Counted from the stretch's first letter, positions 13,026-26,984 are shown. The stretch is DNA of 64,000 bases from Wuchereria bancrofti (GCA_005281725.1 SSBO01000009.1:10349313-10413312), one strand, 5' to 3'. Notes: generated by a model not told the origin, from the sequence alone. Translations and numbers: made by a program.

Positions 13026-13135
13026 ATGAAATTGCTTTCAAATTATGCGACATCAATTTAAGTCTGCTTTACATTATGTGACATCAGTTTAAATCTGCTT
13101 TAGAATTATGTGACATCAGTTGAAGTCTTAGGAAT
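13026..13135. repeat. Three-copy 35-bp tandem repeat upstream of the phosphatase-like gene
   Basis: 'ttatgcgacatcaatttaag', 'ttatgtgacatcagtttaaa' and 'ttatgtgacatcagttgaag' follow one another at about 35-base intervals, each followed by 'tctgcttta' or 'tcttagga'. The array ends about 330 bases before the ATG at 13462, so it could sit in the promoter. Confidence 0.75.
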
Positions 13136-13461
13136 GTTTGAAAATTTGTTGCTATTTTAGAGTTCCTGTGGTTCCATTATCAGTTCGTGTTGCTGCTTTG
13201 AAAGCAAGTTTATTTAATAAATTAAAAAAAATAAAATAATCTAGAAAATGCAAAATAGTTATGTTTTATTCAACTGTAAGCAAATTCTTCTCTTTGTGAT
13301 ATTCTATGATCACCCTTGAATGTTTAAAATTTAAATAAAGAATTCCTTAAAGATTAATCTAAATAAAAAGTCAAATTCATTTTCTTTTTTCAATTCCTCA
13401 AAATTTACTTTATTAATAAAACTTTTTCTAATCTATTGATTTTTAAATGCTTATTTTTAAG

Positions 13462-16400
13462 ATGCAACGATCATATTCACTTATTTTACTTGGAATAACT
13501 AATGCTGAAACGATTGATCTAATATTTCCCAATTGGCTTAGCCGAGCATTTATTGAAAATAGCAATGATATTGCTTATCGACCGTATGATTTAAATATGC
13601 CATCGTCTCTATTAAGGTTAATTTAACAAAACTATGAAATATAAACTGCAAATATTACGGAATACAAATCCGGAAAAAGCTTTGAGTACACTGAAAGTAT
13701 TGTTGTGGAAGCAAAATCTATCTTGGAAGATATGATAATTTAATTTATTATTTCGGGAGAGGTTATTGACTGCAGGGAAATTCGTTGGATGTAGATGTAA
13801 GTATGTGGGGTTACAGAGGAAAATAATAATCCTTTATTGACAGAAGCATCCGTACAATCTTGATAAATCCAACAAAAACTGATGCATTATATATGTTAAG
13901 ATGTGGGAGTGGTTTATAATCAGACATTTTTACAAAAAAGAAATCGTTTAGACATGATAATGAGTTACTTGAACAATAGGTTACAATGCAAGGGATTGCA
14001 TGGATATCACAAAGAATTTACAATGGGTGGCAACTATAATTGGTTACAATAGATGGATGCTCATAGCATAGGATTGTTATAAGATCAAAGGTCAGCTAAA
14101 CGAGTGCGATGCATTGCAAAGGAAATTATAATGGATTGCTATATTGAGCAGTATTAACATTTATTTAGCTTCGCGATATTGAAATTCGCGACAAGTATAG
14201 GTTGATGAAAATTGAAAGAAAAATTAGAATTATCAAAAGATTAATCATAAAAATATAAAAGAGAGATTTAATGAATGATTTATTTTATTAAGTGATAGAA
14301 ATAATTAATGCATTTATAACATTTCTTAATTAATTTATCGTTTATTGTAATTTACAAGTATGATTTAATATGAACAAAGAAAATTTTAACTTTCATTTAA
14401 ATACAATTATTAGACGACCAATTGCGCATTATCAGGCTGATTCACCAATCACTGAGCATGGAAAAATATGCGCTGCATTAATTGGACGAGGCATTTTGCT
14501 TGCTAATTATCAACCAAAAATTGTATATTTTAATTTTTCTTTTTTATTAAATTTTAGTATTAAACACAATTATAATTTGCTAATTTATATCTATTTTAAA
14601 ATAATATTTATTTTAATTTCATAATTAATTTTAGCACAGATAAAATTTGTAACTTGCTCGAACAAATTTAGCAAATACAGAGAAAAAGTTAAAAAAAAAG
14701 GATTCTAGATTTTTACATCACCTGAGCTAAGGTGTATTCAAACAGCAAATTCAATTCAACGTTCATTAAACATTGGCAATTGGAGCATATGTGTAGAACC
14801 ATCATTAGCTGAATATACAGGCTTTCGAGATAATAGCCAAAAATATTGGCTTACAATTGCACAAGTAAATATTTATTTCTCGTTTATCTTTTTTTTTAAA
14901 AAAAAATTACAAATTATTTACTTGAAAAATTTGATGAGTTAAATTAATTTTATTGTGTTTTCTTTCCTTTTTTTTGTTGCAAATTTAAACAATGAAATGA
15001 TAGTAATACTAATTTTGTTAATAGTAAATAATCATTTCATAATAAAATTTGAACTTATCAATTTGTGTTATTAATATTAAAAAAAATTAATAAGTGAAGG
15101 TTATATTTGCTTAATTAGCAAATATAATTATACCTTATTATTTTTATTTTTCCACTTTTAGTTACAAAAACAAGGCATTCTTTCAAGTGATCAAATTTAT
15201 ATGCCACTGTTAAAACTTGAACAACTTCCAAAAATTGAAACACCACAGGAATTTATAAATAGGTTACAACGATTTTATGAACATATCATTGTGAATTTTA
15301 AAGATAGGTAATTTCTTACTTTTTTTTAAATTTCTTTTATTTCTTCAAACAGATAATTATTTCATTATTTCGTCAGAGTTTGAATAGTTCAATTTAAACT
15401 TATGAAAATCGAATAGACTGAAAAAAATTACTTGTAATTTTACGGTATTAATCAAAAAAGATGTTAAAAAAAGATAAGATACAATTTTAAATTTAATAAT
15501 TCAACAGATTATGGCTTTACGGGTAGCCAGGTAGGTAAATTTTGCCATCAATTTAGCTTAAATTTGGAATATACAATATGGATAAATAACTCTAATCACT
15601 ATTGTAATCAGATATTTACTAATAATTTTAATTATCGATAATTTTAATCAGTGATATCATTTGTAATCAATGAAATTTAGACAATAGTTAAATGATAATG
15701 AGATGATTTCATAAGTTCTTTTTTTTTTAAATTTCGTTTTTTTTTTTAAATACTGATAATTATTCAAAGGTAATTTTTATCTTAGATTTGTCATAATTGT
15801 TAGTAATATTACTGGAATTTTTGTGCTAAATGATGGAACAGCTACAACTCCATGGGATTTGCAACAATGTCATACTTTGATGACTACCTGTCATCTATGT
15901 GCTATTAGAGTTACACCTGACGGAAAAGTTTGAATGCATCATTTTCTTTTTTTTTTAATTTCTAGAATTATTATTTTTGGTTCCTAAAAATATTTGATTT
16001 CTAGAATTATTCTGGAAAATTTTGTAAAAAATTAAATTTTGAATTGAAACTTTTTTTTTTGTATTTGTATTTGGAAGAGAGAAACAGATTAAATTTTTTT
16101 TGAAGATGATTTTATAGTGGTAATAAATCGAAAGTATTCTTTTTTTAAGAACCCATTTCATTTAAAAAAATTACATTGTAGAAATAGCACAACTAGAAAA
16201 AATCTTTTCAGATGTATTATAATTGTTAGTGATATTACATATTACGGAATTTTTTTAAATCTTTAAATAATTTTTTGATAAACAAAATAAAAAAAATGAA
16301 ACAGTTGATGGGTAAAAGTTAAAATTATATATAACAAATTCTCTCATTTGTAATTAACTTCTTTTTAAAATAATATTCACATTTCATTTTATTAATTAAA

Positions 16401-16473
16401 ATTTCAGATTGAATCTATCGACAATCCTATTCTACCACTAACACGGACATTATTTGATGCTAGAAATATTTAA
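13462..16473 (+). CDS. UBASH3/TULA-like histidine phosphatase-fold protein, catalytic His lost (probable pseudoenzyme), 257 aa
   Basis: Six exons join in phase: 13462-13616, 14414-14522, 14709-14864, 15162-15307, 15786-15927 and 16408-16473. The protein aligns along the whole C-terminal phosphatase domain of UBASH3 proteins as I recall them: 'ETIDLIF.NWL', 'YRPYDLNMPSSLLRR', 'SPITEHG', 'SPELRCIQTA' (R96), 'VEPSLAEY' (E118) and 'NPILPLTR' near the C-terminus. In active members the N-terminal motif is RHGE and the second histidine lies in VAHAS or VSHSS. Here the motifs read TNAE (N14 for His, T13 for Arg) and VSNIT (N196 for His). The phosphohistidine acceptor and its partner are therefore both replaced, while fold residues are kept. 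The UBA and SH3 domains of UBASH3 are absent, so it is the domain alone. The ATG directly follows a TTTTTAAG acceptor-like site. Exons stay open and splice sites are intact, which argues against a pseudogene. A binding or scaffolding role is inference. Confidence 0.85.
13617..14413. other. Intron 1 of the phosphatase-like gene, of unusual composition
   Basis: Between about 13660 and 14200 the intron is visibly richer in G and C than other introns in this window. It repeats phrases such as 'ggttacaat', 'ggattgcatgga' and 'ggattgctat'. A 'ttcgcgatattgaaattcgcga' motif lies near 14169-14190. No frame stays open long enough to be an exon. It may be a decayed insertion or an old gene fragment; nothing decides this. 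Confidence 0.4.
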
Positions 16474-19400
16474 ATTTTTGAAGAAAAATTTTCGTTCAAC
16501 GTAACGTATACAATTAATAGCAAAATTTTTTTTTTTTTTAAATAATTACCAAAGAGAGAAGAAAAGTTTTACTTTTGTAACAACAATAATTATTTGTATT
16601 TGTGAATTGAAACAATTGTAATGAAATAAAACATATTACGTATTACTTATTACTTATCACGTATATCATACTATAACTAATACATAACGATGATTTAAAT
16701 TATAACAAAATGAATTACTTAATTTTTAACTAATTTTAGGTGTAATTTTACAACAAATAAAGAATGAAAATTTTCCAATTTACATTATCGCTTCATAATT
16801 AAAAAATCATTTTAAGAAAAAATTATTCATAGAAAAATTTTCATTTCAAGATTGATATAATTTTTTTTTAAACATTTCAATTTTCTTCTACGAAATCATT
16901 ATAATTGTTTATTAATTATTCCATCAGAATTCTTATTTTTCATTTTATAATAGATTAAATTTTCAAGTGATACTTACTTATATTTTTGAATAGTTAAATA
17001 TACATTTTTTATTTAATATTGTCTTATTTTATTCTATTAATTCACTTTTACTTTACTTTATTAATATTACTCTATTAAACTACTTTTTTTTTAAATTCTC
17101 AAGTAAAACAACAAAAAGGCATCGCATTCTACATTCTAAATATTTGGATTTTTTTTTTTTGAATATAAATGTAATACTTGCTAAATTTCAAAAAAGTTTA
17201 AGAAATCCATAAATTGTGAGATTTTTTTTTTTTTTTGAAAATCGGAAAATAAAAATTAACAATGTTATGTAACAGTAATTTTTAATAAGGTTAAAAATTT
17301 TTATCTAAATGCTTTTATATTAAAAACAACTTGAATCGTAATTTGTGGATTTTTCTTTTTTTTTTTGAAATCATCGAGTATTACAATAAGAAAGTGAGCA
17401 ATTAATTTAACAAAATAAATTAAATAAATTGCTTGTTTTCTCAATTTATTAAAATTACATTTTTTGTGCTACAGGTGATATTTTTATTTTTCAACTTTGA
17501 AATTTTGGAAGAGTGAATAATCTCGAAACAGCAGAAAATAAATTGAATGGAACAGTTTCGATCTTCCTCGTATTTCCATATCTCATTTTGTGAATTTTCT
17601 TCTTCCGTAAATCTTTTTCAGAATTGCTATCCTTCCTCGTATTTATCATTTTATCACTGATATAATTATTTTATCACCGGTTAATACTATATAAAGAATA
17701 TCTAATGAATTTGTACTACAATTAATAAAAATGAATTTATATAATATTTAATAACAATGAATTTAATAACAATTAATAAAAAATCACAATCATTGCTTTA
17801 CATTGTTAATATCATTTATGTCTAAATTTTGAAATTTCTTTTTTTCAAAAAAAAAAAAAGAAAAGAAAGCATTAATGTTATCATTGAATCTTTTGTTGCG
17901 CGAAACATTTTCATTTTAATTTTTTATTATTATTTCAACAAAAATATTAGAGTGTGAATATATTATTTTCATATTTTAATATGAAAATTTATTTAGAAAA
18001 TTGAGAAAAAAAGACAAATTTTTATTGCATTTCAATGTTTCTTTGGTTTCGATATTAAAAATAATATATGCTGCAAAATCATAAATTCTCTTAAATTTAT
18101 TGATTAAATTAAAAAAAATTTCCTCTAAAAAGAAAGAAAAATTTTTTTTTATACTTTCTGAACTACTCTCTTAAATTTAAATGGTACCACTATCTCAGTA
18201 TTAATCTTATTTTTCTTTTCCTTGCAATATTATTTTGAGTTAATGTCGCTATCATATGACATTTCTCCGACTTCTCAGGATTAAAAATTAACTATAACTT
18301 CGTTTTTACATTTTAAAATTTGTTATTTATGTTTTCTTGTTATGAAAATTCTATGCAATAACATAAATGACCATAAAGTTTAAATGATCATGTGAAATTT
18401 TACCAATTTCTTCTTTTTTTCTTCGCCACATCTTGAAATTATATTTAAATTTTAAAAAATTTTTAATTTCATTTTGAGAAAAAAAATTTTCATCCCATTT
18501 AATTTAAAGCAATAAAGAGAAGAAAAAAAAAAGAAGAAAAGAAATAAATGGATTATTCAAAGAAAAAAAAATGTGACTTTAATAAGAGATTTGAAGTGTT
18601 CAATAAGAAAAAAAAAAAGATTAGAATGTAATACTGAAAAACTGATCAAAATCGACCAAAATTGCCTGAAGGTTTTCTTTTCTCTTTTTTTTTTTTATTT
18701 TTTTATTATGAAAACAATGAATTCAATCTTTTGATAACATTTTTCATAGTCGTGAACATAAAGTAATCATAGATGGCAGAGATTTGTTAATTTTTTTTTA
18801 TAGGAAAATTTCTTTTTTTTTATTTTCTATTTTTTTTTCAAGGAGGACTGACATCTTCAATATTTTTATCTTTAATATTGCAAAAGTTAAATTTCTACTG
18901 GTGTTAATTTTACTGTCCTAAAATGGAATATGTTTTGGCAATCATGAATGTCAATAAATCATTCTGTTATGATCTAGTAGTGAAAGATATCAATTAGTTT
19001 TATCACTAAATTTATCACTAAGCTTATTCTGATATGATCTAATGATATTATGATTAAGATTTGGGTGATAAAGTCGGTGTTTTATATTTATGATTCAGGA
19101 TGATTTGTTTCAAATTTATTCTTTTGAGACCATTTTGACTAAAATTAAAGTGTGATAAAATTCGTATCGTGTTGAGAGTTGAGTTGAGCTGATTAAGTAA
19201 TATTGTGGCAAAAAAAAAATAAAATTGAAACATTTAAATTAAGTCAAAAAATAGCCAATTAAAATGGAAATGAAAAATTAGTGATCAATAATGGATTTGA
19301 TTAAATTTGTTAATGTTAGCTATTAACATCTATGTTTTAATATTTCTCTAATTAATTAACAAATATAATTACTGCCATTAATAGTTGAATTTCTTGTTGC

Positions 19401-20156
19401 CTAACAAAACCACAAATGATTCAAAAACAAATTGAATATTTGAAAAGTTATAATTCAGGATGATTTAGCTAATGGATAAAATAATTAAAGCTAGAACAGT
19501 TTTTTTCTAATATTTGAAAAGTAAATTTAAACTTAATAATAATCAAGTGTACAGCTTTAAAATTTATGCTAAATTAAACTCAGATTTTAGCTTCTCAATT
19601 ATAACTTCTCAAATATAACTTTTTTCAAATATTTCAAATATTCACAATTAAAGTTAACCTTTTTTTTTAAAAAAGGCATTAGTAAAATCAATGATTCTTT
19701 TTATTTATTCTGATATTTTCATTTCATTCTAAAATTATCTCAAAAAAAAAAAACAAAAATGAAAAATTGTATTTCTACTATAATTCTTATTAAAAATGAT
19801 AATCAATTTTCAATAAAAATATTATTTTAATCATTACCGATTGATAATGCTTGCAATGTTTATGATTAATTTCATTCATTGGAAAAGTTTCATTTTCAAT
19901 GAGTTTCAATGAAATTATGAAATGAGCAAAATTCTTGTAATCTCATTTTATCACTTCATGGTTTATTCAAATACAAATATATTTGAAATTGTTGAACTAT
20001 TAGTTGTAATATGAAGAATTTAAGTGTAATTTTATAAGCTTTTTATGACTGATTCATACCAAGGTAACATTCATTTCATTTACATTTTAAAAAGACTATA
20101 AAAGAAGATTATAAAATGGAAACTGATGGCTAGAAGAAATAAATCTCTTTTCTCTT

Positions 20157-20195
20157 TCTTCCTCTCTCTCTCTCTCTCTTTATCCATTTCTCTTT
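20157..20195. repeat. CT-rich microsatellite
   Basis: A pyrimidine run built on (CT)n, 'ctctttcttcctctctctct', extends for about 40 bases. Confidence 0.85.
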
Positions 20196-22248
20196 GTCAT
20201 TCATCCCTATTGTAAGAGTAATTGAGAAATTGATATAAGGAATTATCACATTTTGTTACTATTTGTTTATCACTGATCATCAACAAATACTACGATCAAC
20301 AAAGATTAAGTTCAAAATATCATTTTAAAATTAGATTTTTTCATGAATTTAATTTCTCATTTACATTCAACAACTTTTCTTCCGGATCAGGAATTCATCA
20401 TGTGCCATGAATATGTACCGAAAAAAACAAATTTCTAATCTAATTCATAATAAAAAGCTTTTGAAATTAAAAGAATTTCAATTTTTAAAGTAAAAATTAC
20501 AATTTCTTTTTTTGTCGTAAACTGTCGAAAGAAAAAAATGAAATAACTTAAATGTACAAAAAATAACTGTAAGTAAAGAGAAGACGAACTGCAATAAAAT
20601 AAAATTAAGATAATCAAATTAATTTAAAATTCTTATTTCTTTATGATATCGCACACTTATATAAACTTTCAAATTTCTTCATAAATTTCATTTCCACCAA
20701 AAAAAAAAAATACATTTATGTAATAAATTAGGTCCAAATATGCATTTTATAGTTGATAAATTATAATTGAGATTTGAAATTCTTGAAAGATTCGATAATT
20801 TAAAACTGTCTTCGATGTATTCATCCAATTATTTAATATCTTTAAATCGATAGAATGCCATAAAATATCGCAATTATTCATTAAATTCGATCTTTGTTAT
20901 GCAAATAACTCTCATCCATTTAAATAAAGTAATATTTTATTGTATACACATGAATTATTAGCATATTAAATTGTTTATTACTATTTCATTCAGAGAATTG
21001 CTTATATTTACAATTTTAGAAAAGCATAGAAAATCTTAAGACATAGTTCATATCATAGTTTCATTTTTTTTTTCAAGTAATGAAAATATTTTTTTACAAT
21101 TTTTCAAAAAACTTTATTCATTTGAGTAAATTAATTAATAAATAATTAAATTTGGCAAAGTATTAAAAAGGGAATAAACAATTTAGTTTTTCATATATTA
21201 TTAATTTAATAGATTCAAAAGAACCATAGAAAATTTGAAAAAAAAACACACAAATACAAACATTTCGATACTTTCCAATTAATTAAAATTTCTCAAAATT
21301 TTAACAACTATTGCAAAAAATTTTAGAAGTTTTTTTCATTTGTATATTTAATCAAACTTAGGAAAACATTGTTGCTCAGAGAGTTTATTATCAAATCATA
21401 TCATATCATTTTATACTTTTATCTTTCTAACAAATGTTAATATTTTTAATACTTGGAATATTTCAATTTATACTAAAGCATATCCAATTTTTCATGTATT
21501 ATTTATTCAATAGAACTGAGAATCATTTTGCTCTCAGACATTTTAATATTTCCTAATTATATAAAAACTGGTAAAATTTGATTTGATAAGAAAGCTATTC
21601 TGAAAGTTGTTAATATCAAAGTTTGTGGTTAAATAATAATGCAATCAACAAATAACACTAAAACTTGAATTTTAAAATATGAATGAAATATGCATAAGAA
21701 TAAATATTGTTAAAAGATTTAAAATTTAAAAGCTAGATCTGTTAATTAAATTTTTCAATTAAAAATAATGATATAAGCTAGAAAACTTTGCAGGAAATTC
21801 ATAATGTTCAGGTTTTCAAAATTTTAAATTTATATAATTTTAATAAAGCTGATTTGTAGTGCTTCTAAAATAAATGCAACAACAGGTATGGTAGTAACCG
21901 ATAATTGTTCCGATAATTGCTAATGTTCCATATAACCTAATTATTCATCGAACTGCATAAAATACCATACAATCACTAAAATGTAGGCACTTTTGAAATT
22001 TTTGAAAAACTCTGAAACATTAAATTCAAAAAATAATATACCATTTGAAAAAAATGAATAAATAATAATTCAAATTTAAGAAAATTAGCATAAGTTAAAG
22101 AAGTATAATATATTGATAATCACTGTTAACATTTTATTTAGAAAATATGTTGAATTTTGATTAAAAAAAAGAACTTAGAATTTATATATAATTTTTTTTT
22201 ATTGTCAATTTTTGAGGAAATTGCACAAAATATTCAACAATTGATGTG

Positions 22249-22297
22249 CAAAGAGAGAGAGAAAGGGAGGGAGAGAGGGAGAGAGAGAGGGAGAAAG
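22249..22297. repeat. GA-rich microsatellite
   Basis: A purine run of GA/GGGA units covers about 50 bases. The Arg/Glu-rich open frame reading through it (22157-22360) is repeat translation. Confidence 0.85.
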
Positions 22298-23738
22298 TAT
22301 GTGTCCTTGTGTAATTACTACATGTATATATCATTTCAAACATTTTGTTTCCATATTTAATCGTTTACTATCTTTCGTAGAAATGATTATTTCCATTTTA
22401 ATCTTTGTCTGATAAAGAAGAATGAATTATTATTATATTCGATAGACTAATCCTTTCTGATCTCACTTTTACTTCACTAATCTTAGCTTTATTTTGATGT
22501 ATTTATTTATTTGGAAATAAATATAAATTCACAATTGTAAAAATTGATCCCAAAATGTTAACAATTATTTCATATTCAATTTCATTTTATTTTAGTATTT
22601 TATATTAAAATTAAATATTATTCAAATTTAAAATTAATTAAAGATATAATAGTTCTTAAATGAGTAGTTCAAATAATTTAACATTAATTACCTTTGCTTT
22701 TTTTTTTTCCTTTACTATTATTGTCATCTCTATGATTAATTTTGTTATTTACTATTATTGCTTTGACCATTATTATTGTTAATTTTATTTACTGAGAAAA
22801 TTTTAATTGAAATTTAAGATTTCTTTTTCAGCTACTTAGCTATGTAACATATTTCTTCATTAATCAATGAATTTTTTCTTGTAATATTTAAATCATAAAA
22901 AATCATTGTTATATTCTAATTTATTAAAATGAATTGAATTCATACCATACTGATCTACTAATTTGCTAATTACTTAGCAAAATGCTAAGTTAACGTTAAT
23001 TGTTTATTTTCTAAAGATAGAAAGAGGATGAAAAATAAAATTTCAAATTTTTTGGAACAAATATTTCTTTCTTTAGGATAAATTTGATAAAAGAATAGTA
23101 ATGCTAGTCATATATGATATGCATGTATAGGCTAATTTCATACAATTTTAATTATAAAATAAAGAAGAAATATGATAATTGAAGTAAGATAGAGAGAAAG
23201 ATTGAGAGGTGACAGCAGGGATGTCGTCAATCTTCTTTGTTATTCACTTCAGTAACTCTGTCACATTGAAATTACTGGAAAAGAATGATCTCTTCTTTTC
23301 TTCCGAATATGACAATTTCTTCTTCTACTTCTTCTTTTTCCTCTTAACGGATTGATCATCTTTTCCTCTTCCGTTCCTCATTTCATATTACTGATAAAAG
23401 GATTTTTAAAAAAAAAAAAACAGAAACCGGAATAGGAAAGGTTGTTTTAAGAACTTAGGTTACATTTCAATTGTTAAAATTGTAAAATATTTTTGGAAAT
23501 TTTTTTGAAAAAAAAAAAGGTACAAAAAAATGAAAGGTAAGGTAAAAGATAAGAGTGAAATATAAAATGTTAAAAATTAGATTGTATGATTGGTAAATTT
23601 ATAAATTAAAATCCGTTTTTCTAGAACTTTTAAGTGCGTAACAATTAGGTAATTCATTCTTAGAAATTCTATAAATCACCTCATTTCCTCATCGCCTCAA
23701 TCCATTAACCTCTTAGAAAATCTCTATGTTTGCAGATG

Positions 23739-23764
23739 ATTTCGTCCTACTTTACGGACGAAAT
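23739..23764. repeat. 9-bp perfect inverted repeat
   Basis: 'atttcgtcc' (23739-23747) and 'ggacgaaat' (23756-23764) flank an 8-base loop. A TTTGCAG followed by ATG immediately precedes it (23729-23738), so the same bases could be a short terminal exon. Confidence 0.7.
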
Positions 23765-25589
23765 ATTACCATCAAATGATCCATTGAACAATTAATACCA
23801 AAAGTTATATCATTTTGAAGTATCGTTTAATTTCACATATTTGACCCAATATTCAAATTCATCTTGTACCAAATTTAAATCAGCATATGTCATAGCTTGA
23901 GAAAAATTTTCAATCTTTTTTTCATATTATCAGATAGATTGTTTAATTGTTGTAGCTGCTTTTTTACTTTGATATAATTAATTAAAATTTTTTATTGTCT
24001 GGATTAAATAGTTTGAAATCACAGCTTTTTATAGTTTTACTTGTAAGATATTGTATTACTGAATGTATCATTTAATTATTATTTATTAATTGTAGAAGCA
24101 GGTATTTCTATAAATTGATCGGAATATTAATTAGCATTTAAATAGCAAAGTTGTCAAAAAATTCATTTAATGTAAAAATTTACCAATTTTAGTTAAAACA
24201 TAGCACCTGTATGTCATATATTCGGTAATGTAGGTAAAATATAAATAATTAATTAAGAATTTCAATTCATAACTTTTTTCAAAAGCGAAAAAACAACTTT
24301 GCCAAACAGTTCGCACTTTTTACTTTTACTTATCTCATCTAAATTAAATTACAGTGTTAAAATTCAAATTGAAGATTAAGAACTAGTGATAACATTTTTT
24401 AACAACTTTTATCATCATTGATTTATTAAAAAAAGGAAAAACAGAAAAAGGACACTTTATCATTTTCTTGTTTTATCTTTTTAAGTTTAATCGCAAATTT
24501 TCCTAATTTCAAAATGCTATAAAATATTTATAAAAAAAAATAAGTTGAAAATATCGATCAGTTTTGAAATCATACATAACTCTATTAAAATGCTAAGATG
24601 AACAATATGTCACAGGAATTTAAAAAAAAAAAAAAGTTAGTAGAAAAAAAACTATTTTTTTAATTTTGCTAATTCGTTTTTTTCAAGTAATTAACGACAA
24701 ATGTGCTTCTTTGTACGATAAAACTAGTACTGCTTATTCTTTTAATTCATTTGTTTGATAAAACAATGTTGATCATTCATAGTTAAATCAAAAGAATAAA
24801 AAAAGTACAACAAAATAAAAAAAAGAACTAAAAATAACAAAAAAAAAATTAAATAAATAAAAAAGAAAAATATTTTGAGTGTGATTGCATCTGTTTCATT
24901 GCCTTCGGCATTAATTAAGAATAATCATTTTGCTACAATGCTTTATCATTTCAGTAAAAATCTTTATTACATCATTTTTATTTTAATTTAATTTCATCAA
25001 TTTATTTTCTCATTTCATTCCGATCATATTGTTAAAAATTAAATCAACAACTTTTATCTAATAATTATTATAAATATACTTTCATCTAATAATTATTTTA
25101 TATCGATAGTTGAATAATCATTTTAAATATAACATATTATTCTTTTATCATCAATTTATGATAAGTATAACTTTTAAACATAACTTAAACATTTTTCACA
25201 CTAACATAGAAATACTAAAAAGATCAGTATTAAATGATATATTATAATCTAAATGTATTTTCAAGTTATACAAAGAAACAAAAAAGGAAAATTGATCATT
25301 TCAACATTTTTCTTTTTTTAATTTCTTCAATTCCTCATAAATTTGCTTGTTTTCATTCTGATTGAATACGATCAAATTTAGGTCAAAAAAATTATAATTC
25401 TTGGCTTTTTATTATTGGGGTCGTTATGAAAGAAGGAAATTGCTTGAAGTGGAAATGTTTGTGTTGTCAAATTATGATTAGATAGCAATATCTAAAAATT
25501 AAAGAATAGAAATTTATGATTTGGATTGTTTTTACAAAAAAAAATATTAAGATTAAATATTGAGTTTATCTCATACCTCTATCATTAGA

Positions 25590-25885
25590 TATCATTTTTG
25601 ATAATATCCCAATCATTTTTGATAAAACCCTAGCATTTCTTGACAATATTCTAATCGCTTTTGATAAAATTTTAGTTATTTTTGATAATATTCTAATCAT
25701 TTTTGATAAGATCTCAGTATTTTTCGATAATAAATAATAAATAAAATATAAATAAAATAAAAAATTATGATCGTTTTCGATAATATTTTAATCGCTTTTG
25801 ATCATATTCCAATCGTTTTTGATAATATTTTAGTCATTTTTGATAATATTCTAGTCGTTTTTGATAATATCCTAATATTCTAGCT
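25590..25885. repeat. 21-bp tandem repeat 'atttttgataatattctaatc'
   Basis: Roughly a dozen diverged copies of a 21-base unit occur in two blocks (about 25590-25730 and 25768-25885), separated by an 'aataaataaaatataaataaa' spacer. Confidence 0.85.
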
Positions 25886-26059
25886 TCTACTACAAAAATT
25901 AAATAGCATTTACAGTTATTATAATTTTTCGAATTTTTGATTTATTATAAACTTTCTAATTTTTTTCTTTTTTAAATAATTACCTGTTTAATAAATTATT
26001 AGTTAGGTATACAAATTTCTGTTATGAGATACATTCTTAGCATAATTGTAATTGTTCTA

Positions 26060-26270
26060 AAATAATAATCATGTTTATTCGTTGTTTGCTAATATTGCTA
26101 ATCATGATAAATATTGTTATTCGTAATGTTGTCTTGAGAATCATTATTATTCACAATTTTGTTACTTGGTAGTCATTACTAATCATAATATTATCGTGAT
26201 AATCATTATTCCTAATATCACTATTGTCATAATCATTATTATTCGTAATATTGTAATTACAATGATTGCA
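26060..26270. repeat. Degenerate 'aatcattattattcgtaatattgt' repeat
   Basis: Recurrent 'aatcattatt', 'cgtaatattgt' and 'gataatcattatt' phrases at about 25-35-base spacing indicate an old tandem array. Confidence 0.6.
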
Positions 26271-26942
26271 ATTTAGATAACTTTTATAACGCTATCAGTC
26301 ATTTCATCTAATGAAGTCTCTATATTATTCTTATGAAACAATCATTCTTTTTAATACTTCTGATCATATTCTGTTTCACTTTGACATTTTACAAATTTTC
26401 TAATCGTTTGAAACTGGAAGTAAATAAAATTTAACAAAGCTATGCCTAATTATTATTACAATTGTGATAATTATAATTTTTAAAATTTCACAGATTAGAA
26501 TTTTTATAATATCATTGGCAATTATGTGCATAAAAACAAAACAATTACTCTTTCATTATAATAACTTAAAATTTTAATAATTTCTTGTCGAAGATTTTGT
26601 CATTTCACGAAAGAAAAATTGTAAAATTTCTGAAACAATTTTGTGGATTAGCAAATTATTGATTAGTCAAATGTTTATCATTTGATCAGCATAATCATTT
26701 TTCTTTCTTTCTTTTCAAAAAATTAATTTGCAATAGTTAATTTTTCGTGTTATATAATTTAGTACAATTTCTATGCTATAATATTTATTTCATTTTCTGA
26801 ACTTATTTCCGAATAACTTTTCTCGTAATTTAATTTTACTTTTATTTTTACTTTAAGTAGGAATCGAAAGTTGTAATCTTTAACAGTAATATTACTGCTA
26901 TGTATATATTTTAAGAGTTAACAGTTTTGAAAAGTAATGGAA

Positions 26943-26984
26943 GTATGGTACCTTTATATCAGTACCTGTATGCAGGTACCATAC
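26943..26984. repeat. Nested inverted repeats containing GGTACC
   Basis: 'gtatggtacc' (26943-26952) pairs with 'ggtaccatac' (26975-26984). Inside it 'gtacctg' (26962-26968) pairs with 'caggtac' (26973-26979) around 'tatg'. The two hairpins share the right arm, so they are mutually exclusive. It lies about 0.9 kb upstream of the gene at 27882. Confidence 0.8.

Larger units (their letters stand above)
10985..13461. other. Divergent intergenic region (shared promoter side)
   Basis: The 2.5 kb separates two genes transcribed away from each other (starts at 10984 minus and 13462 plus), so both promoters probably lie here. It contains the gap-flanking duplication at 11156-11472, a low-copy repeat at about 12407-12600 and three 35-bp repeats near 13040-13125. 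The open frame at 11982-12197 (minus) is hydrophobic, but I see no splice support for it. No promoter element is identifiable by eye. Confidence 0.5.
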
